Assembly (NCBI GenBank): GCA_023390055.1
Contig: JAEWDP010000127.1
Coordinates: 1-44,484 of the forward strand
DNA from: Pseudomonadota bacterium
GTDB taxonomy: Bacteria; Pseudomonadota; Alphaproteobacteria; Rhizobiales; Rhizobiaceae
Length of the DNA stretch: 44,484 nt
Direction: 5' to 3'
The translations under genes and the position numbers were made by a program. Positions within the stretch are counted from its first letter, which is position 1. Every line of letters starts with the position of its first letter. Positions 16,201-25,181 of the stretch are shown piece by piece. A model generated the notes under the pieces. The model searched no databases, had not been told where the DNA came from, and was given only the letters and a program-made list of their open reading frames with translations.

Positions 16201-16349
16201 TATCTTCCTCCAAAATGCTCGGCGATTGCAATGAATGCATGCACACGTGCGAGATTGATAGGCAAATGCTTGTCCATCTCAAGGCAGGCCATTTCAATCC
16301 CTTTCGCCTGGTCCGTGAACTGCGCATGATGCGCCAGTATAAGCGGCAT
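16200..16349 (-). CDS. Candidate small ORF coupled to the DUF4139 gene
   Basis: A 49-codon frame (M-P-L-I-L-A-H-H ... I-A-I-A-E-H-F-G-G-R) begins at an ATG at 16349 with GAAGG five bases upstream, and its TAA stop shares the A of the DUF4139 ATG. It fills most of the space between the YhaN stop (16391) and the DUF4139 start. The frame stays open further upstream, into the end of yhaN, without a better start. The peptide is helix-prone and has no recognised family. The arrangement suggests a real small gene, or it may simply be where the ribosome-binding site GGAGGA happens to fall. Confidence 0.35.
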   Translation of the reverse strand: MPLILAHHAQFTDQAKGIEMACLEMDKHLPINLARVHAFIAIAEHFGGR

Positions 16350-16390
16350 CAATGCCTTCACCCGCCAACTCAACGCATTCAGGATCAATT

Positions 16391-19300
16391 CTACAGCGAC
16401 ACCACGTTCACGAGATTTCCAAGTTCGCTCCTGGCCATGTCGACGACGCTCGTCTGGTGCGTAAAGAGCAGCGTCTGGTGCGTTTCGCCTGCGCCAACAA
16501 GCGTCCTGAGGCCGGCTGCAGTCCGCTCATCGTCAAAGGTCTGAAAAATGTCGTCAAGGACAAGGGGCGCCGGTTCATTTCGGCGACAATAGTCCTCCAG
16601 AAAGGCGAGACGCAATGCGAGATAGAGCTGGTCACCGGTGCCTTCGCTCAAGCCCGACAGCGGCACCTGCTCGCCTGTCTTGCGTTCGACGGCCAGTTGC
16701 AGCTCATCTCGGTCATCATAGATCTGGACCAGCCGTTGGAACCGCCCACCGGTCAGTCCGGAAAAGAGGTCCCCTGCCCGCTGCATCACCGGATCGGCCT
16801 GACGCTCGCGGTAAGCATCCATGGAGGAGGAAAGCAGATTTGCAGCAAGTTTCAGCACAACCCAACGACGCGCCAGATCCTGCGCTTCGGCTTCGGCTAC
16901 CCGCTTGTTAAAGACAGCGCGCTCGGCTCCCATGCCTGTCTCGAGGCCACGGCGACGACGGTCATTGTCTGCCTGGGCTATGCGCACCGAGTTCATCTGC
17001 TCCAACAACCGGTCTTCCTCTGCAACGAGGGTTTCGATTTCGAGTGCCGTGGTGACGCGGTCAAACGCAGAAAGGGCTGCGCGCATTTCGTCTTCCGATG
17101 CGTCATCCGCCTGCTCGATGAACCGTTCGCGACAAAGCCTCAAACCATCTTCAAGCCGAATTTTTTCCCGCAAGTCCTCCAGCACCTGGTTAAGCTCTTC
17201 CGGCTCTTTCGACAGCTTCCCGGCAATGCTTGTCACTTCGCTCGACAGTTCCTCTGCCGTGAGCGTCAGGCGCTTGAGCAATAGTTCGATCCGTTCCAGT
17301 TCGGCACAATGGGCGGCACGTTGCTTGTCCTGTGCTGTTGCATTCAGCATTCGCTCATGCAGGAGGCCGATGGCGACATCGGACTGAATGTCTGCCAGGT
17401 CCGGCGCCACGGCCGCCACAAGCCTGTCCGCGTTCTCTTCAAACACCTCCATGTCACGTGCCATGCCATCCACGCGTCGTTTTCTATTCTCGTGCTGCGT
17501 CAACAAGTCGGGAACTGTTCGCCACGCCTCGAGGGCAGCACCCGCCATGCCCGAATCAGCATCTTCAGAAAGTCCAACAACGACAAGCGCCGACGAAAAT
17601 GTCGATTGCCAGCGGGAAATCGCATCCAGCAGCCCTCGTTCACGATCTTCCAGACGGATGAGCGCTTCCTGCGCCAATGCCCGCTTCGTTTCACCGGCAC
17701 GACTGTCCATCCATTCCTGAGCAATCTCTGCCAGCTTCCGGTCCAATCCGCGGCCAACCGCAATTGTTGGCAGTGCGTCGGCCGCAAGGCCAATACCCTT
17801 AGCAAGATGAAGTAGCGCTGGCCTGATCTTCTGGTCTTTCAGATCCAGTTTCTTCAGACCGTCGGCCAACTCGTCGATTTCACGCAGCTGGCGAAAAATC
17901 TCCTCGACGGCGCGCCGCCATTCAATCATTCGATCCGGTGTCGATGGCGAGACGCCCGTGATGATGAAACGCTCCTGGTAATCATTCGTGGCCGCAGAAA
18001 GTGACGCTTGCGCATGGCTTGCGTCTCTGCGAGCCACCGCGAGGCTCTGCTCAAGCTCAGCGCGCCTCAAGCTCAATTGTGCATGACGCGAAACACGTTC
18101 GGCGTCAGCCAGGAGAGCATCTGCCAGCGTGTCGGCCGCACCAATGGCCGTCATCAGTTGTTCAAAGCCTGAAGCATCCGGTTGTTTTTGAACGGATTGC
18201 AGAAAACTGTCACGCGCTACACGGCTCGCCAGAAGATCGTCACGCGAGATGATATGACCGGCGCCTTCCAGCGCCGCCAGTTCGTGCAGAACCTTTGCAA
18301 TCTCCTCCTCTATCGCCGCGACATGCGCCGAAATACTCTTGGAATGCGCTCTTGCGTCATCAATCAGCCGTCGATGATTGGCCAGTTCGCTCACATCCGG
18401 TAATGGCAAGGTCGACAATACCCGTATGTCGTTCGCCGGCGGATCGAGACGCGCCACGGCAGTTGCCAGATCCGCTTCGGCACGACCAAGCTTTACCTGC
18501 AAGGCTTCCATGCCCAAAAGCTCATTCAATTCGGGCTGCAGTGTTGCCAATTGCTCAGACCAGGCCTTTGGGTCACCCAGCCGTTCCCCTTGTGCACTTG
18601 TCGCCAGCTGTCGCAGCCCATCCTGCTGTTCAAGGATCCGCTGGCGAACTTCGCGTATCTCGCGATCAAGCTCCGCTCCCTCATCCAGAAGTGTTCTGAG
18701 ACGCTGCAGATCGGCATCCGATGGTTGCCGGCTTACAACGTCTTCGATACTGGTGAGACCTAATCGCCTTGCAGACTGCGCCAGTTTCTGCTCGAAGTCC
18801 TCCAGCTCGGAGCGAACCCTGACCAGATCCTCACTTGCCTTCTTGTAGGCCCCTTTGTCGGCATGGGCGGCCATGATGGTCGAAGATGATGCCAATAGCG
18901 GGTCATCGACGCTGATGGCTGCAATATCTTCCTTCAGGCGGTTCTTGTCTGCCTTGGCATGTCGCAGGGCCTGTTCGTTTTCCTGTGATCGTTCCAGAAG
19001 CGAGGCGAGGCTCGCTTGGAAGTCCGACGGAAGGTCGCCAAGACCTTCATAGCGGACAAGCTGATCCTGTACGCGATCGATTTCGCGAATGATCGGATCG
19101 AGGCGTTGCAGAAGGCGCAGCTGGTCAAGACGGCGTTTCTTGTCCTGGCGTTCGACCTGCAGAGTGTCAAGCTCCGCATTCAGCGCATCCTGCTCTGCAA
19201 TCAGCTTCTTCCAGTCACCGGATTTCAGTTCATTCTCACGCTCGGCCTTTCTTGCTTCCTCATGGCTATCGAGTGTCTGGTAAAAAAGCCGGTCCTTTGA

Positions 19301-19834
19301 TCGCCGGGGCGCATAGATGGCATCGGCTTCCGCTTCGAGCTGCTTGCGCAAGTCCGCAAGGCCAGTCAGTCCCGATGCTGCCGAAAACAGCAGGCTACCG
19401 ATCTCGCCACTGCTTTTCAGCATGTTTTCGCCACCTGCCCGCAATGTGGCGGAATTCAAGCCGAAAGCACGCTCGAAGACATCCCGACCGAGCGTGCCCA
19501 GGAACGGAACAAGAGCATCGTCAGGCAGTGCTTCTTCCGGCTCGGCTGCACCAAGAAGCGTGCTTTTTTTTCCTCTGCGGCGGCGAAATTCAAGTTGCAC
19601 TCCAGCACGCGACTCAATCATCGCTCCAACCCGCAACGTTGCCGGATCATGCTGGAAACTGTATCGGGCCGCTGTCGGAAATCCGAACAGGAGATCGGTT
19701 ATTGCAGATAGTGCCGACGATTTCCCAGCCTCATTTGGCCCATAAACGATGTGAAGGCGTGCATCTGGATCAAGAACAAGCCTGCGGTCTGTCAGCGAGC
19801 CATAGCGAAGGAAATTGAGATACCTGAAGCGCAT
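16391..19834 (-). CDS. yhaN: YhaN family AAA ATPase (SbcC/Rad50-like)
   Basis: The 1147-residue product is a Rad50/SbcC-like ATPase. Walker A is at residues 32-40 (G-P-N-E-A-G-K-S-S) in the typical N-terminus (I-V-Y-G-P-N-E-A-G-K-S). A long heptad-rich coiled-coil region fills about 180-950. The C-terminal half-site has the signature-like L-S-E-G-T-G-D-Q-L-Y-L-A-L-R-L and Walker B P-L-V-L-D-D-I-F-Q-T-F-D-D-E-R. I saw no C-x-x-C zinc hook, as is usual for YhaN. The ATG follows directly after the TAG of yhaO, so the two are translated together and probably form one nuclease complex like SbcCD, for DNA-end or repair work. Biological role of YhaNO is inferred from the family. Confidence 0.9.
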   Translation of the reverse strand: MRFRYLNFLRYGSLTDRRLVLDPDARLHIVYGPNEAGKSSALSAITDLLFGFPTAARYSFQHDPATLRVGAMIESRAGVQLEFRRRRGKKSTLLGAAEPEEALPDDALVPFLGTLGRDVFERAFGLNSATLRAGGENMLKSSGEIGSLLFSAASGLTGLADLRKQLEAEADAIYAPRRSKDRLFYQTLDSHEEARKAERENELKSGDWKKLIAEQDALNAELDTLQVERQDKKRRLDQLRLLQRLDPIIREIDRVQDQLVRYEGLGDLPSDFQASLASLLERSQENEQALRHAKADKNRLKEDIAAISVDDPLLASSSTIMAAHADKGAYKKASEDLVRVRSELEDFEQKLAQSARRLGLTSIEDVVSRQPSDADLQRLRTLLDEGAELDREIREVRQRILEQQDGLRQLATSAQGERLGDPKAWSEQLATLQPELNELLGMEALQVKLGRAEADLATAVARLDPPANDIRVLSTLPLPDVSELANHRRLIDDARAHSKSISAHVAAIEEEIAKVLHELAALEGAGHIISRDDLLASRVARDSFLQSVQKQPDASGFEQLMTAIGAADTLADALLADAERVSRHAQLSLRRAELEQSLAVARRDASHAQASLSAATNDYQERFIITGVSPSTPDRMIEWRRAVEEIFRQLREIDELADGLKKLDLKDQKIRPALLHLAKGIGLAADALPTIAVGRGLDRKLAEIAQEWMDSRAGETKRALAQEALIRLEDRERGLLDAISRWQSTFSSALVVVGLSEDADSGMAGAALEAWRTVPDLLTQHENRKRRVDGMARDMEVFEENADRLVAAVAPDLADIQSDVAIGLLHERMLNATAQDKQRAAHCAELERIELLLKRLTLTAEELSSEVTSIAGKLSKEPEELNQVLEDLREKIRLEDGLRLCRERFIEQADDASEDEMRAALSAFDRVTTALEIETLVAEEDRLLEQMNSVRIAQADNDRRRRGLETGMGAERAVFNKRVAEAEAQDLARRWVVLKLAANLLSSSMDAYRERQADPVMQRAGDLFSGLTGGRFQRLVQIYDDRDELQLAVERKTGEQVPLSGLSEGTGDQLYLALRLAFLEDYCRRNEPAPLVLDDIFQTFDDERTAAGLRTLVGAGETHQTLLFTHQTSVVDMARSELGNLVNVVSL

Positions 19835-21073
19835 CTAATGCACTCCACTCGCACGCGCAATGACGAGATCACGTGCCTCGGCAAGCAGTGTCGCGGCATC
19901 ATCGCCCAATGCAAGGTCATGCGCGCCAAGGCCGCCTGGCAAACGCGCCGCAATTTCCGAAATTCTGGCTTCGGCCTCCTCGAGCATTTGGGGTGAAAGT
20001 GCATCAATCGCGAGCAATCCATCAAGTCCAAGTTGATTTTGTTCCTCTCCCACTGCGTCTCTTGCGACGGGATCGATCCGCAGTTCGACCTTTTCCAGCC
20101 AGATATCTTCATGACAACGGTGGCACGCGGCCTGCACTTCGTCATGAAAATCCCGTGCATTTGCAGTCAGGGTTCGACGATGATTGTTCTTGCCGGACAA
20201 ACGGATGCGCAGTGCAAGCGGGCGCCCTTCCATGCCGTCAACTATGGCTTCCAGAGCCTTTTCAATCCGCTGCAAGATCATCGGTGGTTCATCATCGGGT
20301 TGCACCACGACATCGGCGTCTGCGAAACGGGCACTGTCAGTGATGATCCGTTCATGGCTGATCGCACCATCGTCAACACTGACAAGAACGGCGCCTTTGG
20401 CTCCCTTTTCACGAATGTTGCGACCCTGCAGATTTCCAGGAAAGATCACAAGAGGATCGTCCGCCACGACCTCATGTTCGTGAACATGACCAAGCGCCCA
20501 GTAATCATAACCTCGCGAGCGTAGGTCCTCGACCGAGCAGGGGGCATAGGGCGCATGCTGTTCGCGTCCGGTCAACGACGTGTGGAGAACGCCAATATTG
20601 AACCAGCCCGCATGCGGTGTCGGATAGCCAAGCACCAGGTTCTCCGTTGCCGAGCGCTCTGCAAAGCCTTGCCCGTGCAATGCTACCTTGAGATGGTCCA
20701 GTGTGAATGTACCAGGCCTGTTGACTGGGAATTCCCGTACATTTCTTGGCAGCGTGATCGTTTTTGTGATCACGCTTTCCGCATCATGATTGCCCTTCAG
20801 CAGGAAAACGGGGATCCCCGCCCGTTCCAGGCGCGCCACCTCGCGATTAAAGAAGAGCCCAATCTTGTTATCCTTCCAGTCTCCGTCATAAACGTCCCCA
20901 GCGATAACGAAAAAGTCCACCTCACGCTCGACAGCCTGGTCAATCAGTGTCGAAAATGCCTTGCGACCTGCCTCCATGAAGAGTTCCGCAATGTCGGCAT
21001 CCTTCATTGCCAATCCCTGGAACGGACTGCCCAGATGCAGATCGGCAGCATGAATGAATGAAAAGGATGACAT
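19835..21073 (-). CDS. yhaO: YhaO family metallophosphoesterase (SbcD-like exonuclease)
   Basis: The 412-residue product has all calcineurin-type phosphoesterase motifs in order: D11-x-H13 (A-A-D-L-H-L-G-S), G-D-V-Y-D, G-N-H-D, the His in V-L-H-T-S-L, and G-H-V-H-E-H-E. These bind two metals, usually manganese. The C-terminal region (after about 300) is the YhaO capping part. It overlaps nothing but ends at the base before the yhaN ATG, so the pair is a tight operon. By analogy with SbcD/Mre11 it should be the nuclease partner of the YhaN ATPase. The ATG at 21073 starts M-S-S-F-S-F-I-H-A-A-D. It is divergent from the aldo/keto reductase gene. Confidence 0.92.
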   Translation of the reverse strand: MSSFSFIHAADLHLGSPFQGLAMKDADIAELFMEAGRKAFSTLIDQAVEREVDFFVIAGDVYDGDWKDNKIGLFFNREVARLERAGIPVFLLKGNHDAESVITKTITLPRNVREFPVNRPGTFTLDHLKVALHGQGFAERSATENLVLGYPTPHAGWFNIGVLHTSLTGREQHAPYAPCSVEDLRSRGYDYWALGHVHEHEVVADDPLVIFPGNLQGRNIREKGAKGAVLVSVDDGAISHERIITDSARFADADVVVQPDDEPPMILQRIEKALEAIVDGMEGRPLALRIRLSGKNNHRRTLTANARDFHDEVQAACHRCHEDIWLEKVELRIDPVARDAVGEEQNQLGLDGLLAIDALSPQMLEEAEARISEIAARLPGGLGAHDLALGDDAATLLAEARDLVIARASGVH

Positions 21074-21182
21074 GGAATCGCTTGCTTTTGTGAACGGACC
21101 GGAACAGGTGTTCTAGCCAAACGCCGGACGCTGCGGAAGCACCCGCCCGTCAGGCCTGTGGATTAAGAGCGGGAGAGAGAAA

Positions 21183-22169
21183 ATGAGGCAACGCGCGTTC
21201 GGGCGAACATCCTTAAGCGTCAGCGAAATCGGCTTCGGTGCCTGGCAGATCGGCGGTTCATGGGGCGACGTCAGCGAACAAGATGGCCGTGCGGCTCTGG
21301 AAGCAGCCCTTGATGCCGGTGTGACCTTTGTCGATACGGCAGATGTTTATGGTGATGGACGTTCGGAGAAGATCATTGCAAGTACCTTAAAAGGACGCGG
21401 CGCGGATTGCCCGATGGTTGCCACCAAGGCTGGTCGCAGACTTAATCCTCATAATGGGGAAGGCTATACCAAGGCCAATCTCGAAGCATTCATCGACCGC
21501 AGCCTCACAAACCTTAACGTCGACAGCCTCGATCTTGTGCAATTACATTGCCCACCAACAGATGTCTTCTATCGACCGGATGTCTTCGGTGCACTGGATG
21601 ATCTGCGCAAGGTCGGCAAAATCCGCAATTACGGCGTCAGCGTGGAAAAGGTCGAAGAAGCACTCAAGGCGATCGAGTACCCTGATGTCGTCAGCGTCCA
21701 GATTATCTACAACGTCTTCCGCCAAAGACCTGCGGATCTGTTCTTCACCGAGGCCCGCAAGAAGAATGTCGCCGTCATTGTCCGCGTACCACTGGCCAGT
21801 GGCCTCTTGTCGGGAAAGATCGGACGTCACACCAGTTTCGCGTCCGACGATCATCGCAACTTCAATCGCCACGGCGAAGCCTTCGATGTTGGGGAAACCT
21901 TTGCCGGCGTCCCTTTCGAAGTTGGCCTGCAAGCTGTTGAGGAGGTGCGCAAGCTTGTCCCGCAGGGTGCCGCAATGGCAACCTTTGCACTTAGATGGAT
22001 CCTTATGAGCGAGGCAGTAACAGTGGTCATACCTGGCGCTCGCAACAGCGATCAGGCTCGTCTCAACGCAGCAGCTGCTGACTTTCCGGCCCTGTCGAAC
22101 GACGTCATGATGGCTGCGCGGGAAATCTACGCAAGATTGATTGCACCGCACGTCCACCAGCGCTGGTAA
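21183..22169 (+). CDS. Aldo/keto reductase
   Basis: The 328-residue product is an aldo/keto reductase, an NADPH-dependent carbonyl reductase with a (beta/alpha)8 barrel. The catalytic tetrad is complete: Asp51 and Tyr56 (V-D-T-A-D-V-Y-G), Lys82 (V-A-T-K-A-G-R), and His122 (L-V-Q-L-H-C-P-P). The cofactor-binding end is seen in V-V-I-P-G-A-R-N-S-D-Q-A near 285. The G-F-G-A-W-Q-I-G-G-S-W-G start is like the YghZ/oxidoreductase group found in many rhizobia. The ATG at 21183 follows the purine-rich GGGAGAGAGAAA. Substrate cannot be told from sequence. Confidence 0.95.
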   Translation: MRQRAFGRTSLSVSEIGFGAWQIGGSWGDVSEQDGRAALEAALDAGVTFVDTADVYGDGRSEKIIASTLKGRGADCPMVATKAGRRLNPHNGEGYTKANLEAFIDRSLTNLNVDSLDLVQLHCPPTDVFYRPDVFGALDDLRKVGKIRNYGVSVEKVEEALKAIEYPDVVSVQIIYNVFRQRPADLFFTEARKKNVAVIVRVPLASGLLSGKIGRHTSFASDDHRNFNRHGEAFDVGETFAGVPFEVGLQAVEEVRKLVPQGAAMATFALRWILMSEAVTVVIPGARNSDQARLNAAAADFPALSNDVMMAAREIYARLIAPHVHQRW

Positions 22170-22201
22170 TTGTGACTAGACAGCCCGCCACACAAGATGT
22201 T

Positions 22202-22229
22202 GCGGCCCCGAACAAATCTCCGGGGCTGC
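22202..22229 (+). terminator. Hairpin between convergent aldo/keto reductase and phytase-like genes
   Basis: A nine-base-pair stem (GCGGCCCCG with CGGGGCTGC, one G-T) with a ten-base loop lies 33 bases after the reductase stop. No T-run follows, so it is a weak candidate terminator. Confidence 0.35.
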
Positions 22230-22279
22230 AACCAACAGTTCCGATCCACCCGCCCTTCGCAATCAAAGGCCGGTATTGA

Positions 22280-24475
22280 TCAATTGATCACGTTAAGTTC
22301 TACAGGGAAGAACAGTGTTTCGCCGGAACTGTCGTCGACACCGTCATTGTCCGTAACGGCAAAGGCCCTGCCAGTAGCGTCGAACGCAAATCCCTCGAGC
22401 TTGTCGACGACATAGCCATTTGTTGCGCGCTTCAAGTTGCCAAGAAAGTCGTGAACTTCTTCCTTGGCAACCAATGGCAGTGTCTCGCCGATCGCGGCCG
22501 GTTTCATGTCCGCAATTGCCACTCGAAACAGCTTTTTCAGCTTCGCCTTGTCACCGATCAGATTATCGCGCTCGACAATGTAGAGATAGTCGCCATTGGC
22601 AGTGATTTCGGACAAGCCAACCCAACCTTCGTCCGTGTCTTCAAGACGGTAGCGCACAGCGCCCCATTCCTTTGAGGAAGGCTTGTAGGATAGCAATTTC
22701 ACCGTCCCCTTGAGATCGTCTTTCCATTCGCGCTGCACAGCCATCCAGAGCCTCTGGTCATCCCCCTGTCCGACCGTTGTGATACCCTCCAGTCCGAACC
22801 GCACCTGCCCTGCAAGCAGTTCCACCGGCAATCCGATCTCTGTTGTGATCTCTCCCTTGGCATCAACATTATAGATGCCGTGACTGATCATCTTGTTCGA
22901 ATCACCTTCGGACGCCAGCCAAAATCCTCCCTTGCCGTCCAGCGCAATGCCTTCGATATCCAGCTTCTGGGCTGCCTGGCCGTTACGTGTAATCGGCAAG
23001 GCAGTCGTAATCAGGGCCGGCTTCCGGTTGGCGTCAATCGTGAACACCGTCGGCTGGTTGCCATAGAAACTGTCATTGACGGCATAGAGGATACCGGGTC
23101 TTTCGGCGTCGCCGACAAGACCGGACAAGGCGCCCCAGCCAATTGGTGCACCGTCCACTACATCCGAATGAAGCATCGGATAGTCAGGCTCGCCTTTTGC
23201 CAGTTCATAAACCATCACATGGGAGCGCGGCCCTCCTTCGGCACCAAGGTCAACTTCATTTGCCGTGGCAAACAGATTTCTCCCGGGAATGGCAATTGCG
23301 CCCTCTGGTGATATGCCTGATGGCAAGAGCTGCACCAGTTCCGGCTCGCTGCCGGTATCCTTGTAGACCGCCACCACGGATCCACGTTCCGAGAGCACGA
23401 AGAAGTAGGACTGGTCACCATATCTTGCAGCTTCCAGGCCTTCTGGCTCAATCCCCTTGGACTTAGCCCGCTTGTCAGGGAAGTGGCCGATCCTGGCGAT
23501 CTCGTGTTCGAGCGACGCGCCAGATTCGTGGAGCGTTCTTCCTGTCTTGTCAAAGATGGTGAAGCTGCGCGAACCGCCTTGATAGTCACCTTCATTGGCG
23601 ACAACAAAGCGGTCATCGTCCAGCCACTTCAGGGCATCTGGCTCACGCAAGACCCCGGGCCTGTTTTCGGTGAAACTCAAGAGACCATCCGATTTCGTGT
23701 CGATACCGACGAGATCAACGCTGCCGGCAGAAAAGTGGTTCTTGATATCGCCCGTCTTGCCATCAATGACGACGATATGGTTGTTTTCCTGTAGCGTTAC
23801 AGCGATCTCACCAAGCCCGTTGATATCCACAAACTCCGGCTCCGGATCGTCTGGGGCAATATCCGCAAGCCCGGTCAGGGAGACAAACCTGATGCCGTTG
23901 CAATCCGCACTGCCGCCGTCAAGCGAGACAATCGCAAGATTGCCTGCCGGCAACTGCGGGAGGTACCCATCATTCAGTTCCTCATCGCGTTCATTCTCGA
24001 TGGCTATGGCGGCAAATGAGTGATCTGCAGATATTGCGACCGAATCCGGTTGTCCACCGATGTCACACGTCATATCGATGCTTCTGCCGACCAGATCAAC
24101 GATTGCAAGCCTGCCAGAAGGCTTCGTCTTGCTTTCGGATGTGTTGATCGCAACGACGACCTTGCCCTCGACAACAGAGACCGAGGTCGGTTCACCATCC
24201 ATCGCAATAAAGCCGGCAGCCTTCGGGGCTTTCGGATCCGTAATATCGACAAACCCGATACCGCCAAGGGGGCTATCCGAATAGACCAGCGTATTGCCAT
24301 CTTCACTGGCAGTGATGATTTCTGCAGATGTGACGGTCACCAGATCCTTGTCGTCGGGAAGATTGGCAGCGACCGGGAAGGATGAAACGCGATTGAATAC
24401 GGGTTCTGCGGCTGCGGGAAGTGCTGCGGATGCGAGCAGAGCTGCCGTCAGCGCGGCTGATGCGGGAAATTTCAT
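22280..24475 (-). CDS. Exported esterase-like/phytase-like beta-propeller protein
   Basis: The 731-residue product has a cleavable signal peptide (A-A-L-T-A-A-L-L-A-S-A-A-L-P-A-A-A-E). The first 400 residues are propeller-like repeats similar to choice-of-anchor/alkaline phosphatase-like proteins (V-D-I-T-D-P-K-A-P, P-D-S-V-A-I-S-A-D). The last third is the esterase-like phytase domain (I-E-G-I-A-L-D-G-K-G-G-F-W-L-A-S-E-G, L-E-G-F-A-F-D-A-T-G-R, V-T-D-N-D-G-V-D-D-S-S-G-E-T). Such proteins are periplasmic or secreted and their substrates are mostly unproven. The ATG at 24475 has AGGAGG nine bases upstream, better than the ATG 21 bases earlier. It ends in N-V-I-N. Confidence 0.85.
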   Translation of the reverse strand: MKFPASAALTAALLASAALPAAAEPVFNRVSSFPVAANLPDDKDLVTVTSAEIITASEDGNTLVYSDSPLGGIGFVDITDPKAPKAAGFIAMDGEPTSVSVVEGKVVVAINTSESKTKPSGRLAIVDLVGRSIDMTCDIGGQPDSVAISADHSFAAIAIENERDEELNDGYLPQLPAGNLAIVSLDGGSADCNGIRFVSLTGLADIAPDDPEPEFVDINGLGEIAVTLQENNHIVVIDGKTGDIKNHFSAGSVDLVGIDTKSDGLLSFTENRPGVLREPDALKWLDDDRFVVANEGDYQGGSRSFTIFDKTGRTLHESGASLEHEIARIGHFPDKRAKSKGIEPEGLEAARYGDQSYFFVLSERGSVVAVYKDTGSEPELVQLLPSGISPEGAIAIPGRNLFATANEVDLGAEGGPRSHVMVYELAKGEPDYPMLHSDVVDGAPIGWGALSGLVGDAERPGILYAVNDSFYGNQPTVFTIDANRKPALITTALPITRNGQAAQKLDIEGIALDGKGGFWLASEGDSNKMISHGIYNVDAKGEITTEIGLPVELLAGQVRFGLEGITTVGQGDDQRLWMAVQREWKDDLKGTVKLLSYKPSSKEWGAVRYRLEDTDEGWVGLSEITANGDYLYIVERDNLIGDKAKLKKLFRVAIADMKPAAIGETLPLVAKEEVHDFLGNLKRATNGYVVDKLEGFAFDATGRAFAVTDNDGVDDSSGETLFFPVELNVIN

Positions 24476-24615
24476 GATGGAAAGCCTCCTGTCCATGAGC
24501 GAACAGGCGCTTCTTGCGGCAATTGCATGACAGGCCGATGACAGAAAAACTCTGCCCCTCGCAAACTGCCCGGCCTGGATATACTGATCTGGCTATCAGG
24601 ATCCCAAGATGACAA

Positions 24616-24649
24616 AAGGCTGTAACATCATGCCCGATGTTACAGCCTT
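24616..24649 (-). terminator. Terminator of the HU gene
   Basis: A perfect 14-base-pair stem (AAGGCTGTAACATC with its complement) with a six-base loop, followed on the minus strand by TTTTGTC (the first T's extend the stem), lies 54 bases after the HU stop. Confidence 0.85.
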
Positions 24650-24702
24650 CCAGAAGCAGGTCCGGCAAAACCGGGCCTTCTCAAGATCTGTCTGCAAACG
24701 GC

Positions 24703-24981
24703 TTACTTGCCGTTGACAGCGTCCTTCAGGCCCTTGCCTGCTGAGAACTTCGGCACGTTACGGGCCGGGATGTCGACTTCAGCACCGGTCGACGGATTGC
24801 GACCCTTTGAGGCTTCGCGACGAGAAACGGAGAAGCTGCCGAAGCCTGCCAGACGGATATCGCCGCCCTTCTTCAGTTCGGCCTGAACAGAATCAAATAC
24901 AGCATCGACTGCCGAGGCTGCATCAGCCTTGGAGAGCCCGGCCTTATCAGCAACTGCGGCAACGAGTTCAGTCTTATTCAT
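24703..24981 (-). CDS. hupB: DNA-binding protein HU
   Basis: The 92-residue product is an HU-type nucleoid protein. It starts M-N-K-T-E-L-V-A-A-V-A, has the conserved G-F-G-S-F-S-V at about 46-52, R-x-x-R-x-G-R-N-P-x-T-G with the DNA-contacting R-N-P at 61-63, and ends V-P-K-F-S-A-G-K-x-L-K. HU dimers bend DNA and help shape the chromosome. It lies downstream of lon in the same direction but is separated from it by a strong terminator, so it has its own promoter. The hup-after-lon order is common in alphaproteobacteria. Length and composition are normal. Confidence 0.98.
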   Translation of the reverse strand: MNKTELVAAVADKAGLSKADAASAVDAVFDSVQAELKKGGDIRLAGFGSFSVSRREASKGRNPSTGAEVDIPARNVPKFSAGKGLKDAVNGK

Positions 24982-25112
24982 GTTTCCACCCCTTTCAAAT
25001 GGTATCGAAACGACTCAAGTTATCCGGCCCGACCTTAAATCAGCGGTGAGCCTTCGCAAGCCACAAGCCTCGCTATAGCCTGAAAAACAAGGGGGAACGC
25101 ATCATTTTCACC

Positions 25113-25143
25113 AAAAAAGCCGGCTTAAAGCCGGCTTTTTTTT
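25113..25143. terminator. Bidirectional terminator after lon
   Basis: Six A's, GCCGGC, a five-base loop, GCCGGC and eight T's make a 12-base-pair stem flanked by A and T runs on either side. It lies 39 bases after the lon stop (minus strand) and would work in both directions. Confidence 0.9.
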
Positions 25144-25181
25144 CATAGCGTGCCAATTTGGCATGTTTCGAAACACATTGC

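Noticed and set aside
16352..17284. 310-codon plus-strand frame opposite yhaN
   Set aside because: Shadow of the yhaN coding sequence.
22277..22290. Perfect 14-base palindrome TGATCAATTGATCA over the phytase-like gene stop
   Set aside because: Made of the last codons and stop; short, A/T-rich palindromes of this size are plausible by chance and no function is suggested.
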